From: Mariniradius saccharolyticus AK6
Lineage (GTDB): Bacteria; Bacteroidota; Bacteroidia; Cytophagales; Cyclobacteriaceae
Reading direction: 5' to 3'
Assembly: GCF_000330725.2 (NCBI RefSeq)
Contig: NZ_AMZY02000017.1
Span: 36,037-100,036 of the forward strand
Length of the DNA stretch: 64,000 bases
Shown here one piece after another: positions 33,275 through 42,384 of the stretch; position 1 is the first letter of the stretch; every line of letters begins with the position of its first letter. A model generated the notes under the pieces. That model ran no database searches, was not told where the DNA came from, and worked only from the letters and a program-made list of their open reading frames with translations. Made by a program: the position numbers and the translations under genes.

Positions 33275-33781
33275 TCAATTCGGCAGCCTGTCCGAAAACT
33301 TGCCATACACCCAAGTTCCCGCAATCGCGCTCAACAGCGTGACTGCTACCACCGTGAATCCACTTCCGATCTGTGCGAAAATTGGTCCCGGACAGGCACC
33401 CGTCAGCGCCCAACCCAATCCAAAGATGAATCCTCCAATGATTTGGCCTTTTCTGAATTCTTTTTTCTGAAAGTTGACCTTCTCGCCCTGGATAGTTTTG
33501 ATGTTAAATTTTTTGATCAAAAACACTGAAATCATCCCCACGACGACAGCCGAACCAATCACACCATACATGAAGAATGATTGTAGTCTGAACATCTCCT
33601 GAATCCTAAACCAGGAAACGATCTCGGCCTTGACGAATACAATGCCGAAAATGATCCCAACGACGAGGTATTTCAACAATGCTGCACCACGTTCTTCTGA
33701 TTTTTGAAGGTTAGGTGCCTCGCACTCGATGGGTTGACCATTGAGGGAGATATTTTTTTCGATTTCTTTAACTGCGCTCAT
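33275..33781 (-). CDS. YeeE/YedE-type membrane protein (DUF6691)
   Basis: 168 residues, four or five membrane helices after a ~35-residue polar N-terminus. GWALTGACPGPIFAQIGSG near the end carries the conserved Cys of the YeeE/YedE fold, which relays thiosulfate or sulfur across the inner membrane. It starts 13 bp after its partner, and together they make the two halves of one YeeE-like transporter. Beside a persulfide dioxygenase, import of sulfane sulfur is the probable job. Confidence 0.9.
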   Translation of the reverse strand: MSAVKEIEKNISLNGQPIECEAPNLQKSEERGAALLKYLVVGIIFGIVFVKAEIVSWFRIQEMFRLQSFFMYGVIGSAVVVGMISVFLIKKFNIKTIQGEKVNFQKKEFRKGQIIGGFIFGLGWALTGACPGPIFAQIGSGFTVVAVTLLSAIAGTWVYGKFSDRLPN

Positions 33782-33794
33782 GTTCCTGTTTATT

Positions 33795-34376
33795 TTAGAA
33801 TCCTACCAATTTGACCAAAGGCTCAAAAAACACATGGGTCATCAGGAAACCACCGACCATAAAGAAGATGGTGGCTACAAGTGATGGCCACTGAAGCGTG
33901 CTAAGTCCCATGATCGCATGCCCTGACGTACAACCTCCGGCATATCTGGTTCCGAATCCGATCAAGAATCCACCAACCACAAAGAAGAGAAGTCCTTTTG
34001 CCGTAAAGACGTTTTCCCAAGTGAAGATATCTGATGGCATCAAGCTCGAGTAATCCGTAATCCCTAAGGCAGCCAAATCACGCTGCGTGCTCTCCGCAAT
34101 CACAATCGCGTCTGGATTTGCAAGAAAAAACGTAGCGATCACGCCACCGATCAAGACACCCAATACAAACACCAGATTCCACAATTCCTTTTTCCAATTG
34201 TAGGTGAAGAAAGGGATCCCGGCAGGCATACATGCGGCACAGATGTGGCGGAGTGATGATGAAATCCCGAAGGATTTATTGCCCAATAGCAACAGCGCGG
34301 GCACCGTCAGACCAATGATTGGCCCTGCGACCCACCAAGGCCACGGCTGAGAAACCAATTCGATGAATTTTTCCAT
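33795..34376 (-). CDS. YeeE/YedE family sulfur transporter, N-half partner
   Basis: 193 residues with membrane helices throughout. [18 protein letters not shown] contains the conserved Cys of the pore, and [14 protein letters not shown] near 43-56 adds a second Cys pair. First gene of a two-gene operon with the DUF6691 protein, preceded by a Crp/Fnr-type box. Known YeeE transports thiosulfate through Cys-lined constrictions; direction and exact species here are inferred. Confidence 0.9.
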   Translation of the reverse strand: MEKFIELVSQPWPWWVAGPIIGLTVPALLLLGNKSFGISSSLRHICAACMPAGIPFFTYNWKKELWNLVFVLGVLIGGVIATFFLANPDAIVIAESTQRDLAALGITDYSSLMPSDIFTWENVFTAKGLLFFVVGGFLIGFGTRYAGGCTSGHAIMGLSTLQWPSLVATIFFMVGGFLMTHVFFEPLVKLVGF

Positions 34377-34425
34377 GTAATTTGATTTAGAATGATTTAG
34401 CGAAATCTATAACATTTGATAAACA

Positions 34426-34469
34426 CAAAATTGTTCACAAATGTCAGGTTTGGCAGTGACATTTATCAC
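34426..34469 (-). promoter_or_regulatory. Crp/Fnr-type box and -7 element of the yeeE/yedE pair
   Basis: GTGATAAATGTCAC on the minus strand (34456-34469) centred 33 bp from CAATTTTG (34426-34433, one change from TAnnTTTG). Confidence 0.68.
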
Positions 34470-34518
34470 GTTTTTGGCAGGAAATCAAAAGCCCATTCAC
34501 AGGACTCTCGAATAATAA

Positions 34519-34545
34519 AAAAACAGGACCTTGGTCCTGTTTTTG
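34519..34545. terminator. bidirectional terminator between the fusion gene and the yeeE promoter
   Basis: ACAGGACC / GGTCCTGT stem flanked by A and T runs. It ends the persulfide dioxygenase transcript on the minus strand. Confidence 0.85.
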
Positions 34546-34578
34546 GGGTAATGCAAACAACGTTGTTCTACCTAATTC

Positions 34579-36000
34579 TTACAATAGCGTCGTCGGGCAC
34601 ACATACTCGCTCACTGGGAACAGTCCGGAAGACTTCAGCGCGGTAAAGCCACCTTTTACGTCGATCAGGTTGTCATAGCCTCTGGCTTTGAGAATAGAAG
34701 CAAAGACCATGGATCTGTAACCACCCGCGCAATGCACATAGTAGGTCTTATTCTTGTCCACTTTGGTCATACTGTCATTGATATAATCCAAAGGTGCATT
34801 TTCTGCATCCATCACGTGTTCGCTCAGATACTCACTGTTTTTACGCACGTCCAGGATATTCACTTTTCCTTTTTCCTCGATGATTTCGGCCAATTGCTCG
34901 GCGGAAACTGACTCGATATGGTCAACTTCCCTTCCATCGGCCTTCCAAGCAGCAAAACCTCCCTTGAGGTACCCGATGCAGTAATCATAGCCTACCCTGG
35001 CCAATCTGGTAATTACCTCTTCTTCCCTTCCTTCTTCTGCCACTACCAATATCTCCTGTTTTAGATCAGGGATTAAAGCGCCTACCCACACAGCGAAGCT
35101 GCCATCGATGCCGATGTTGATTGAGTTAGGAATGAAACCTTTTGCAAATGTCTGAGCATCCCGCGTATCCAGGACAACCGCTCCAGTCTCATTTGCCGCA
35201 GCCTCAAATGCCGCAGGACTCAATGGATTGATGCCTCTGTGCAAAACCTCGTCGATTGAATCATATCCTTGGATATTCATCATCACATTTTGCGGAAAAT
35301 AGGATGGCGGAGGTGTCAAACCTGTAGTCACTTCCTTGATAAATTGCTCCTTGGTCATGTCTTGGAGCGCATAGTTTGTCTTCTTTTGGTTACCCAAAGT
35401 ATCGGAAGTCTCTTTACTCATGTTTTTGCCGCATGCACTGCCCGCACCATGTGCAGGGTAAACGATGATATCGTCGGCCAAAGGCATAATTTTATTTCGC
35501 AAAGAATCATAAAGATGTCCAGCCAATTTATCCTGGGTCAAATCCTTCACGACTTTTTGCGCCAAGTCAGGTCTACCGACATCACCGATAAACAAAGTGT
35601 CTCCGGTAAACAATGCTTCCTCTTTTCCTTCCTCGTTGATGAGCAAGTAGCAAGTACTTTCCATGGTATGTCCCGGAGTGTGAATGACCCTGATCTTTGC
35701 CTTTCCGATTGGGAATTCCTGGCCATCGGTAGCGACAATCGCATCAAAACCCATCTTCATGGAAGTAGGTCCAAACACGATGGGGGCGCCGGTTTTTGCG
35801 GAGAGATCCTTGTGACCGGACACGAAATCAGCGTGAAAGTGCGTCTCAAACACATATTTGATTTTGGCATTTCTTCTTTCGGCCTTTTCGATGTAAGGTT
35901 GTACTTCCCTCAATGGGTCAATGATAGCTGCTTCTCCATTAGATTCGATGTAGTAGGCACCTTGTGCAAGACATCCAGTGTATATTTGTTCTATCAACAT
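34579..36000 (-). CDS. persulfide dioxygenase-rhodanese fusion (MBL fold + two rhodanese domains)
   Basis: 473 residues from ATG 36000; the open frame to 36153 runs through the promoter. MBL domain about 1-235 with iron site THFHADFVSGH (His54, His56, Asp58, His63) and HTPGHTMES, as in ETHE1/Blh persulfide dioxygenases. Rhodanese domain 1 about 270-370 lacks the catalytic Cys (loop reads VVAEEGREEEV). Rhodanese domain 2 about 385-473 keeps it in HCAGGYRSM. It oxidises glutathione persulfide-type sulfane sulfur to sulfite in the cytoplasm, with the active rhodanese moving sulfur between persulfide and thiosulfate. A Crp/Fnr box lies upstream. Confidence 0.92.
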   Translation of the reverse strand: MLIEQIYTGCLAQGAYYIESNGEAAIIDPLREVQPYIEKAERRNAKIKYVFETHFHADFVSGHKDLSAKTGAPIVFGPTSMKMGFDAIVATDGQEFPIGKAKIRVIHTPGHTMESTCYLLINEEGKEEALFTGDTLFIGDVGRPDLAQKVVKDLTQDKLAGHLYDSLRNKIMPLADDIIVYPAHGAGSACGKNMSKETSDTLGNQKKTNYALQDMTKEQFIKEVTTGLTPPPSYFPQNVMMNIQGYDSIDEVLHRGINPLSPAAFEAAANETGAVVLDTRDAQTFAKGFIPNSINIGIDGSFAVWVGALIPDLKQEILVVAEEGREEEVITRLARVGYDYCIGYLKGGFAAWKADGREVDHIESVSAEQLAEIIEEKGKVNILDVRKNSEYLSEHVMDAENAPLDYINDSMTKVDKNKTYYVHCAGGYRSMVFASILKARGYDNLIDVKGGFTALKSSGLFPVSEYVCPTTLL

Positions 36001-36024
36001 ATTTTTTAGATTTTCTAGTTTTTC

Positions 36025-36068
36025 CAAATTTATTGGTGACCAGTTTGGCACCAAATGACTTTTGTCAC
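36025..36068 (-). promoter_or_regulatory. Crp/Fnr-type box and -7 element of the persulfide dioxygenase gene
   Basis: GTGACAAAAGTCAT on the minus strand (36055-36068) centred exactly 33 bp from a perfect TAAATTTG (36025-36032), which puts the box near -41.5, the class II activator position. Confidence 0.72.
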
Positions 36069-36077
36069 AATTTGAAT

Positions 36078-36398
36078 TTACACGTTTTCGGTCACATTGT
36101 CCTCCACGACTTTGACCAAATGATGTGCAGGGACCACTCCGGATTGTCTCCAAAGTACCTTACCATTTTGGAACAAAATCAAGGTCGGAACGCCACGCAC
36201 TTGGAATTTGCTGGCGGCCAAGGGGTTTTTGTCCACGTCGACTTTGATGATCTTGATCTTGTTACCTAGCTGCTGGGCAGTATCCTGGAGGATTGGCTGC
36301 ATCATTTGACAAGGACCGCACCAAGTGGCGAAGAAATCCACCAATACGGCTTGGTCTGAATTGATCAACTCGCTGAATGTTTTTGGTTGTGCACTCAT
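36078..36398 (-). CDS. thioredoxin
   Basis: 106 residues from ATG 36398 (MSAQPKTFSELI); an earlier Met at 36425 would fall in the -7 element. Complete thioredoxin fold with FFATWCGPCQMMQPIL (CGPC active site near 31-34), VDVDKNPLAASKF and the cis-Pro loop GVPTLILF. A cytoplasmic disulfide reductant; beside the persulfide dioxygenase it may release sulfane sulfur or reduce protein persulfides. Has its own Crp/Fnr-type promoter, with the dioxygenase gene 77 bp downstream. Confidence 0.95.
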   Translation of the reverse strand: MSAQPKTFSELINSDQAVLVDFFATWCGPCQMMQPILQDTAQQLGNKIKIIKVDVDKNPLAASKFQVRGVPTLILFQNGKVLWRQSGVVPAHHLVKVVEDNVTENV

Positions 36399-36422
36399 GG
36401 TTGTTTTGATTTTAATTTGTTT

Positions 36423-36466
36423 CAAAATTAACTGAATCCCTTCCGGTCAACAGTAATTTTTATCAC
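36423..36466 (-). promoter_or_regulatory. Crp/Fnr-type box and -7 element of the thioredoxin gene
   Basis: GTGATAAAAATTAC on the minus strand (36453-36466, one half-site imperfect) centred exactly 33 bp from TAATTTTG (36423-36430). Confidence 0.65.
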
Positions 36467-36545
36467 AATGCCTTAAATGAGGTTAAATCCACCGTCATTC
36501 AGGATTAATTCTTTATTTTCGCCCGTCATTATTTCTTCAAAAACA

Positions 36546-39530
36546 ATGCTTGAATATAGAAAAGTCAATAACCTGACAGGTTGGCTGGTATTCTTGGTTT
36601 CCACCATTGCCTACGTGCTTACCGTAGAAGAAACCGCCAGTTTCTGGGATCCGGGGGAATTTATAGCGGTATCCTATAAGTTGCAGGTGCCACATCCTCC
36701 AGGAGCTCCTTTTTTCCTGTTGATATACCGGATGTTTGGCTTTCTGGCTTTTGGCGACGGGCTTTCGGTAGCCTATTGGATGAACATCGGTAGTGCGCTG
36801 TTTTCAGGGTTTACCATCTTGTTTTTGTTTTGGACAATCACCCTATTTGGCAGAAAGCTGATGGGAATCGAATGGGGAAAAGAAACCAAAGGCCAAATCC
36901 TGACCCTGATGGGTGCAGGATTGGTCGGTTCACTAGCTTATGCCTTCACGGATAGTTTTTGGTTTTCCGCAGTAGAAGCAGAAGTATACGCCATGTCCTC
37001 ATTCTTCACAGCGATTGTGATTTGGGCATTTTTGAAATGGGACGTAATCCAAAACCCAAGGGAGGAAAACCGCTGGATGATTTTCATCGCGTACCTGGTC
37101 GGACTTAGTATCGGCGTCCACTTGTTGAATTTGGTCACTTTGCCGGCTTTGGCTTTGATTTATTATTTTAAAAAATACCCAAACCCCAACATCAAAGGAG
37201 GAATCATCGCCTTGGCTTTGGGCGGTGTAGCATTGATTGTGATCAACAACATCATCATTCCAGGATTGCCGAGCATCGCCGGTTCGATGGAAATTTTCTT
37301 TGTCAATAACATCGGCCTGCCATTTGGATCGGGAATCGTCGTCTTCATTGCGCTATTCTTGGCTGTTCTGACATATTCAATCAGGTATTCGATCAAGCAT
37401 CAGAAGGTGGTACTGAATACAATTTTGGTCTCTTTGATCTTCATTCTGATCGGATATGCCTCCTATACCTTGATCATTATCCGCTCCAACCAAGACCCCG
37501 TCATCAACGAAAATGCCCCTAAGGACATTATCAGCTACGTATCTTACCTGAAGCGGGAGCAATATGGCTACAGGCCATTGCTTCATGGACAATACTTCGA
37601 TGCCGAACTGGTGGACCAAAAGGAAGGCGCGCCAATCTATCTCAAAGGGAAAGACAAATATGAGATAGTCGATTACGCGACTGTCAATGTCTATGACCCC
37701 GAGCGGACAACCATCCTTCCGAGGATCTATTCGACCCAAGATCGCCACAAGCAGATTTACAAATCCAAACTCGGCCTGCGGGAAAACCAAAAGCCGAAGT
37801 TCGGCGACAACTTGGCCTTTATGTTTTCGCACCAGCTTGGCCATATGTACTGGCGTTATTTCATGTGGAATTTCTCCGGTCGGGAAAGTGACTTCATGGA
37901 TGCACCTTGGATGGGTATCACTGATTTCTTCTCAGACATTTATCCGGACTATATCAAATCCAACAAGGCGCACAACAACTACCTGATGCTCCCACTGCTG
38001 CTGGGGATCATCGGATTGGTCTATCAGGCACGTAAGGACCAAAAATCCTTCATCGTCAATACCATGCTCTTCCTCATGATGGGCGTGGTCCTGGTACTTT
38101 ACCTAAATTCACCGCCGGTTGAGCCGCGCGAACGGGACTACATCTATGTGGGTTCCTTTTATGCCTTTGCCGTTTGGATGGGCTTGGGTGTGATCGCGTT
38201 GGCCAGTTGGATTGCAAGATTGACCAAAAATACGGTGACGGCCGGCGTGCTTGCAACGGCACTGACACTTGCCGTCCCAGGTATCCTTGTAGCCCAAAAC
38301 TGGGACGACCACAACAGACAGGGTAGATTTTTCTCTGTCGATTCAGCAAGAAACTTCCTCGCCTCCTGCGCTCCAAACGCTATTTTGTTTACGGGCGGAG
38401 ACAATGACACTTTCCCGCTTTGGTATGTCCAGGAAGTGGAAGGATTCAGGACGGATGTACGGGTAGTTGTGCTGAGCTATTTCGACACGGACTGGTACGT
38501 GGAGCAAATGACCAAAAAAGTCAATGATTCAGATCCGCTGCCTTTTTCCCTGGATTATGACAATTACAAGAAGGGCACCAACGACGTGCTCTATGTGATG
38601 GAGCGGGAAAACCTAAATGCGATTTCTTCCAGGGAATACCTGAAACTCCTGAAAAGTGGAAGTGACCTGCTGAAGCTGAATTCCTCAGGAAGAATGCGGT
38701 ACAATATGGTACCCTCCAGAAACCTGATCTTGGACGTGGACATCCAAAAAGTCTATGACCAAGGTCTGATTCCTGCAGGAATGGAAAGCCTGATGACCGA
38801 GCAAATGAACCTCCGCATCAAGGGCAACTACCTGACAAAAGGCAACCTGATGTTGATCGACCTGATCACTTCCAACAATTGGGAGCGGCCGATCTATTTC
38901 AACAACACATCCATGGCAACGATTAGTCTGGATTTGGAAGAATACGTGGTCATGGAGGGATTGACTTATCGATTGCTTCCCGTGCGTAAACCACAAGGCA
39001 TGCGCTCTGAACTGGTCAATAGCGACTTGGCATTTGAAAACATGAAGGAAAAATTCGCCTACCGTGGCATGGATGATCCGAGCAACTACTTCGACGACGA
39101 GTTCCGAAGGTTTACTTCCAACCACAGGTCCGCGATCAATTCCGTAGCAATCGCCCTTTTGGACGAAGACAAAATGGACAAGGCCGCAGAACTACTCAAG
39201 CACGGCCTCGAGGTAATGCCTGACAAAGCCGTAGCCTACGATCTTGCGAGTGGGCAATCCGTTCCTTTGTTGTTTGAGGTAGGTGAAGATGAATTGGCCC
39301 TGGATATTGTGGAAAAAATCTCCCACAAATCCGTGCAAATGCTGGATTTTTATTCAAAAACAAACCGGCCTTATGATCGGGAAGCGATGATTTCTGCAGA
39401 GATGCTGAAGTTTTTCGTGCCATTACTGGAGGAACGCGGATACGATGAACTTGCTTCCAAGTTGAAAAAAGATCTGGACAGAACCCTTGGGCCGGGCGCA
39501 AGCAGAGGCAGTCTTTTGGATCCGAGATAA
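36546..39530 (+). CDS. DUF2723 membrane protein (PMT-like glycosyltransferase family)
   Basis: 994 residues from ATG 36546; the open frame to 36477 includes the promoter. The N-terminal ~600 residues contain about 12-14 membrane helices with FWDPGEFIAVSYKLQVPHPPGAP near 35-57, the DUF2723 signature containing the Asp-Glu pair expected for GT-C enzymes, and LLGIIGLVYQARKD later. A ~400-residue periplasmic C-terminus follows (GGDNDTFPLWYVQEVEGFRTDV; alpha-helical repeats at the end). Members are proposed lipid-linked-sugar-dependent mannosyl or glycosyl transferases; acceptor unknown. Ends at a bidirectional terminator. Confidence 0.88.
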   Translation: MLEYRKVNNLTGWLVFLVSTIAYVLTVEETASFWDPGEFIAVSYKLQVPHPPGAPFFLLIYRMFGFLAFGDGLSVAYWMNIGSALFSGFTILFLFWTITLFGRKLMGIEWGKETKGQILTLMGAGLVGSLAYAFTDSFWFSAVEAEVYAMSSFFTAIVIWAFLKWDVIQNPREENRWMIFIAYLVGLSIGVHLLNLVTLPALALIYYFKKYPNPNIKGGIIALALGGVALIVINNIIIPGLPSIAGSMEIFFVNNIGLPFGSGIVVFIALFLAVLTYSIRYSIKHQKVVLNTILVSLIFILIGYASYTLIIIRSNQDPVINENAPKDIISYVSYLKREQYGYRPLLHGQYFDAELVDQKEGAPIYLKGKDKYEIVDYATVNVYDPERTTILPRIYSTQDRHKQIYKSKLGLRENQKPKFGDNLAFMFSHQLGHMYWRYFMWNFSGRESDFMDAPWMGITDFFSDIYPDYIKSNKAHNNYLMLPLLLGIIGLVYQARKDQKSFIVNTMLFLMMGVVLVLYLNSPPVEPRERDYIYVGSFYAFAVWMGLGVIALASWIARLTKNTVTAGVLATALTLAVPGILVAQNWDDHNRQGRFFSVDSARNFLASCAPNAILFTGGDNDTFPLWYVQEVEGFRTDVRVVVLSYFDTDWYVEQMTKKVNDSDPLPFSLDYDNYKKGTNDVLYVMERENLNAISSREYLKLLKSGSDLLKLNSSGRMRYNMVPSRNLILDVDIQKVYDQGLIPAGMESLMTEQMNLRIKGNYLTKGNLMLIDLITSNNWERPIYFNNTSMATISLDLEEYVVMEGLTYRLLPVRKPQGMRSELVNSDLAFENMKEKFAYRGMDDPSNYFDDEFRRFTSNHRSAINSVAIALLDEDKMDKAAELLKHGLEVMPDKAVAYDLASGQSVPLLFEVGEDELALDIVEKISHKSVQMLDFYSKTNRPYDREAMISAEMLKFFVPLLEERGYDELASKLKKDLDRTLGPGASRGSLLDPR

Positions 39531-39532
39531 AG

Positions 39533-39563
39533 AAAAAACCGGGAAACTAAGCCCGGTTTTTTT
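39533..39563. terminator. bidirectional terminator between DUF2723 and methyltransferase genes
   Basis: AACCGGG / CCCGGTT stem with A run before and eight T after. Confidence 0.9.
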
Positions 39564-40332
39564 TATAAAGTATGAAGAACAAATCCAGTCCTTCTTCTGG
39601 ATTATCCACCACCAAATAATCCTCATGGCTGATCGCCGTTACCGATTCGGCGTCTTGTTGATGGAGTTTGTTCCTGTTGATCCGGTTGAGAATTTCATAA
39701 GGCAAGCGGAGTACGGCGGCTGGAAGCCGATGCTGCAGATCCAGGATATCAAAGCGCATGATCTTATGGACGGATTTCCGATTGGCTGCATGGTAAGCCC
39801 AAACTTTGTCGTTTCCTCCAATGCCCTTGGCCTCGACAATATCAAATATCCGCCCGCAGATTGATTTCAATTCACCAGGCTTATATTCCCGGATATGCCA
39901 GGGATTGCGTGACAGCGTATGGTTGATATTTGGCGTTGATATGATAGCCTTTCCTCCGGGTTTCAAAACCCTGTAGATTTCCTCCAGAAACAGGCGGTCA
40001 TTTTCGATATGCTCGATGACCTGAAGGCTAACCACGGTGTCGAAAGTATTGTCCTTCAAATTCGAAAACGGTGGTATGATTGCCTTTTCAAAAGACACAG
40101 CCGGATATTTTGCTTGCAGTTTCTCTACAACTTCGCCGATCTTATCTATTCCGAGATAGCTCGTCGCATGCTCCAACAAAACCTCCACGCCACGCCCTTC
40201 CCCACAGCCCACTTCCAACACATCTCCTCCCACAAGTGGCTTGGCGGCAATGTAGGCTTTCAGCAGCCGCATGTGGATAGGATTGTCAGAAACCAACTTG
40301 TCCGAAGCTATTTCCGTTGTATAGGTAGCCAT
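39547..40332 (-). CDS. class I SAM-dependent methyltransferase
   Basis: 261 residues. Motif I VLEVGCGEGRGVEVL near 39-53, the acidic residue of motif II in YLGIDKIGEV, motif IV VVSLQVIEHIENDRLF, and motif V VLKPGGKAIISTPN. This UbiE/COQ5-like Rossmann fold methylates small molecules or lipids; the region after 180 gives no substrate hint. It is convergent with the DUF2723 gene and divergent from the GWxTD gene. Cytoplasmic. Confidence 0.88.
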   Translation of the reverse strand: MATYTTEIASDKLVSDNPIHMRLLKAYIAAKPLVGGDVLEVGCGEGRGVEVLLEHATSYLGIDKIGEVVEKLQAKYPAVSFEKAIIPPFSNLKDNTFDTVVSLQVIEHIENDRLFLEEIYRVLKPGGKAIISTPNINHTLSRNPWHIREYKPGELKSICGRIFDIVEAKGIGGNDKVWAYHAANRKSVHKIMRFDILDLQHRLPAAVLRLPYEILNRINRNKLHQQDAESVTAISHEDYLVVDNPEEGLDLFFILYKKNRA

Positions 40333-40381
40333 TTAAAATTTCATTAATTTGGGCAAAATTAAGCTTAATTTTTAAAACCAA

Positions 40382-41632
40382 ATGTTCAGAAAAAAAATCA
40401 ACCCGGTGCGAATTTTCATCGCCATACTTTGTTTGACATTTTTCGCAACGCTGAATTTTTCTTTTGCACAGCAAACCTTGGAAACGATCAACCAAGCACT
40501 GCGGTATTCCCGATACGCAAGGGTGTCCCCAAAAATCATCCCCAGGCTGGAGTCCGAACGGACCTTCCTGCTGCAAATGCCGGTAGAAAAAATCGAGCCT
40601 GAAATCGAATTTGAGACCTATCAGTTTGCCTATGCGGTCCTCTCCAGTTTTAGCGAACCGATTTCCGCCCAGAACCTAGTCAATCTGGAAAAAAGCGATG
40701 TCATCCGGGAGACAGATTATCATTATTACTTTGAAAAAAGAGTTACAATACCTGAGGGACAGGAAATGGCCTTTGCCCTGATACAGGTAACTGACACAAG
40801 GCAGGGTGATGTTTACTATTTTCACGTCGATCTACTGAGTCCATACATCTTTGGGCATACGAGCTATTGGGCATATTATGCGGATGGGATACCTTTTGAC
40901 CAGAGTTTCCTGAGCATCAAGGAACCACTTGAGTTCAAGGGCCGCTCGGTTTTTACCCTACATAGCTTTCATTATCCGGCCACTTTTGAGCCGCCTTTAC
41001 CGCCGATGGAAATTCGTCCACCAGCGGTCCCAAAGGAAATCCAAGTCAATTATGAGGGTGGTTTTCTGCTCAATATCCCTAAGTCCTTTGACCAAGATGG
41101 TTATTATTTCATCCAATCGGATACCACATCGGCCGTAGGGATGATGGTCAAAACGGTGCACGAAGCTTTTCCTCGAATCAAAGACTACGACGAAATGGTA
41201 GACATGGTGGTGTATATTTCAACTAGAAAGGAACACGAAACCTTGATGGCTGCTGAAAACAAAAAGATCGCTTTGGATCAGTATTGGTACGGCTTGACCA
41301 AAGACGAGGAACTTGCGAAAAAAGTCATCAGGGAATATTTCAAGCAGATTGAGTTTGCCAATATCCTGTTCACGGACTTTAAAGAAGGCTGGAAGACCGA
41401 CCGTGGCATGGTCTTCACCGTGATGGGACCTCCAAATGAAGTCGTCTTCCGGCTCAACGCCGAGATTTGGTCATATGTCAGCCCGGATGCCAATTCGAAA
41501 ATTACCTTTACCTTTACGCGCGTCAAAAACATTTTGACCAATAGCTACTACACACTCAACCGATCCCGGGCCCTCCAGCCTGATTGGTTCAAAAGCATCA
41601 CGACATGGAGAAACGGACAGATGGATTTCTGA
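40382..41632 (+). CDS. GWxTD domain-containing secreted protein
   Basis: 416 residues with an N-terminal signal/anchor (about 11-31, ending FAQQ). A beta-rich middle is followed by the namesake motif GWKTDRGMVFTVMGPPNEV near 340, then WSYVSPDANSKITFTFTRV. The domain occurs in Bacteroidota and Acidobacteriota exported proteins of unknown function. The 3' end overlaps the rlmB start by 28 bp, so the two are probably co-translated despite unrelated roles. Periplasmic or outer-membrane associated by its signal. Confidence 0.9.
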   Translation: MFRKKINPVRIFIAILCLTFFATLNFSFAQQTLETINQALRYSRYARVSPKIIPRLESERTFLLQMPVEKIEPEIEFETYQFAYAVLSSFSEPISAQNLVNLEKSDVIRETDYHYYFEKRVTIPEGQEMAFALIQVTDTRQGDVYYFHVDLLSPYIFGHTSYWAYYADGIPFDQSFLSIKEPLEFKGRSVFTLHSFHYPATFEPPLPPMEIRPPAVPKEIQVNYEGGFLLNIPKSFDQDGYYFIQSDTTSAVGMMVKTVHEAFPRIKDYDEMVDMVVYISTRKEHETLMAAENKKIALDQYWYGLTKDEELAKKVIREYFKQIEFANILFTDFKEGWKTDRGMVFTVMGPPNEVVFRLNAEIWSYVSPDANSKITFTFTRVKNILTNSYYTLNRSRALQPDWFKSITTWRNGQMDF

Positions 41633-42378
41633 TCAACAAAGGCGCACAGGACAAGGACTTTATTTTTGGAACACGGGCCGTCATGGAAGCCATCCATGCT
41701 GGCAAGGAGATTGACAAAATCCTCGTTGAGAAAGAGACCGACAATGAGTTGATCAAGGAATTGCTGCATCTGGCCAAAACCGAAAGGATCCCCGTGGTCC
41801 GTGTGCCGGAAGCCAAACTCAACCGGATCACCCGTAAAAACCACCAGGGCGTGGTTGCCCATATGTCGGCGATAGAATACGCCTCCCTGGACAACGTCGT
41901 GGATGAATGCTATTCCAAGGGAGTTGCTCCATTGATCTTGGTTTTGGATAGAATCACCGATGTGCGCAACTTTGGGGCGATCGCCCGTACGGCCGAGTGT
42001 GCAGGAGTCCACGCGATTGTCATTCCTGAAAAAGGAAGTGCCCAAATCAACTCCGATGCAGTCAAAACTTCTGCCGGAGCCTTGAATCACTTGCCGGTGG
42101 CTAGGGTCAAAAACCTCTATTACATTGTCAAAGACTTAAAGAAAATGGGCCTCAACGTCGTAGCCGTGACCGAAAAAACAGAAAAGCTCATGTACGATAC
42201 CGACTTCACAAGTCCGACCGTCTTGATTTTGGGATCGGAGGAAGATGGCATTTCGCCAGAACTCATGGGACTGAGTGACGAATCCATCAAGATTCCAATG
42301 GCCGGAAACATCGAAAGCCTCAACGTCTCGGTTTCGGCTGGAGTGGTGATCTATGAAGCCATTCGTCAAAGGAAATAA
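41605..42378 (+). CDS. rlmB: 23S rRNA (guanosine-2'-O)-methyltransferase RlmB
   Basis: 257 residues from ATG 41605 (MEKRTDGFLINKGAQ); a TTG at 41584 is less likely. An N-terminal ribosomal-protein-like substrate-binding domain (IFGTRAVMEAI) is followed by the SpoU/TrmH knot: DRITDVRNFGAIARTAECAG, LILGSEEDGISPEL and IPMAGNIESLNVSVSAGV. It methylates G2251 (E. coli numbering) in the peptidyl-transferase loop. It overlaps the end of the GWxTD gene. Close SpoU paralogues cannot be fully ruled out. Confidence 0.9.
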   Translation: MEKRTDGFLINKGAQDKDFIFGTRAVMEAIHAGKEIDKILVEKETDNELIKELLHLAKTERIPVVRVPEAKLNRITRKNHQGVVAHMSAIEYASLDNVVDECYSKGVAPLILVLDRITDVRNFGAIARTAECAGVHAIVIPEKGSAQINSDAVKTSAGALNHLPVARVKNLYYIVKDLKKMGLNVVAVTEKTEKLMYDTDFTSPTVLILGSEEDGISPELMGLSDESIKIPMAGNIESLNVSVSAGVVIYEAIRQRK

Positions 42379-42384
42379 ATCCGA

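Noticed and set aside
35269..36009. 246-codon open frame opposite the persulfide dioxygenase gene
   Set aside because: Antisense shadow; the opposite strand encodes intact metal and rhodanese motifs.
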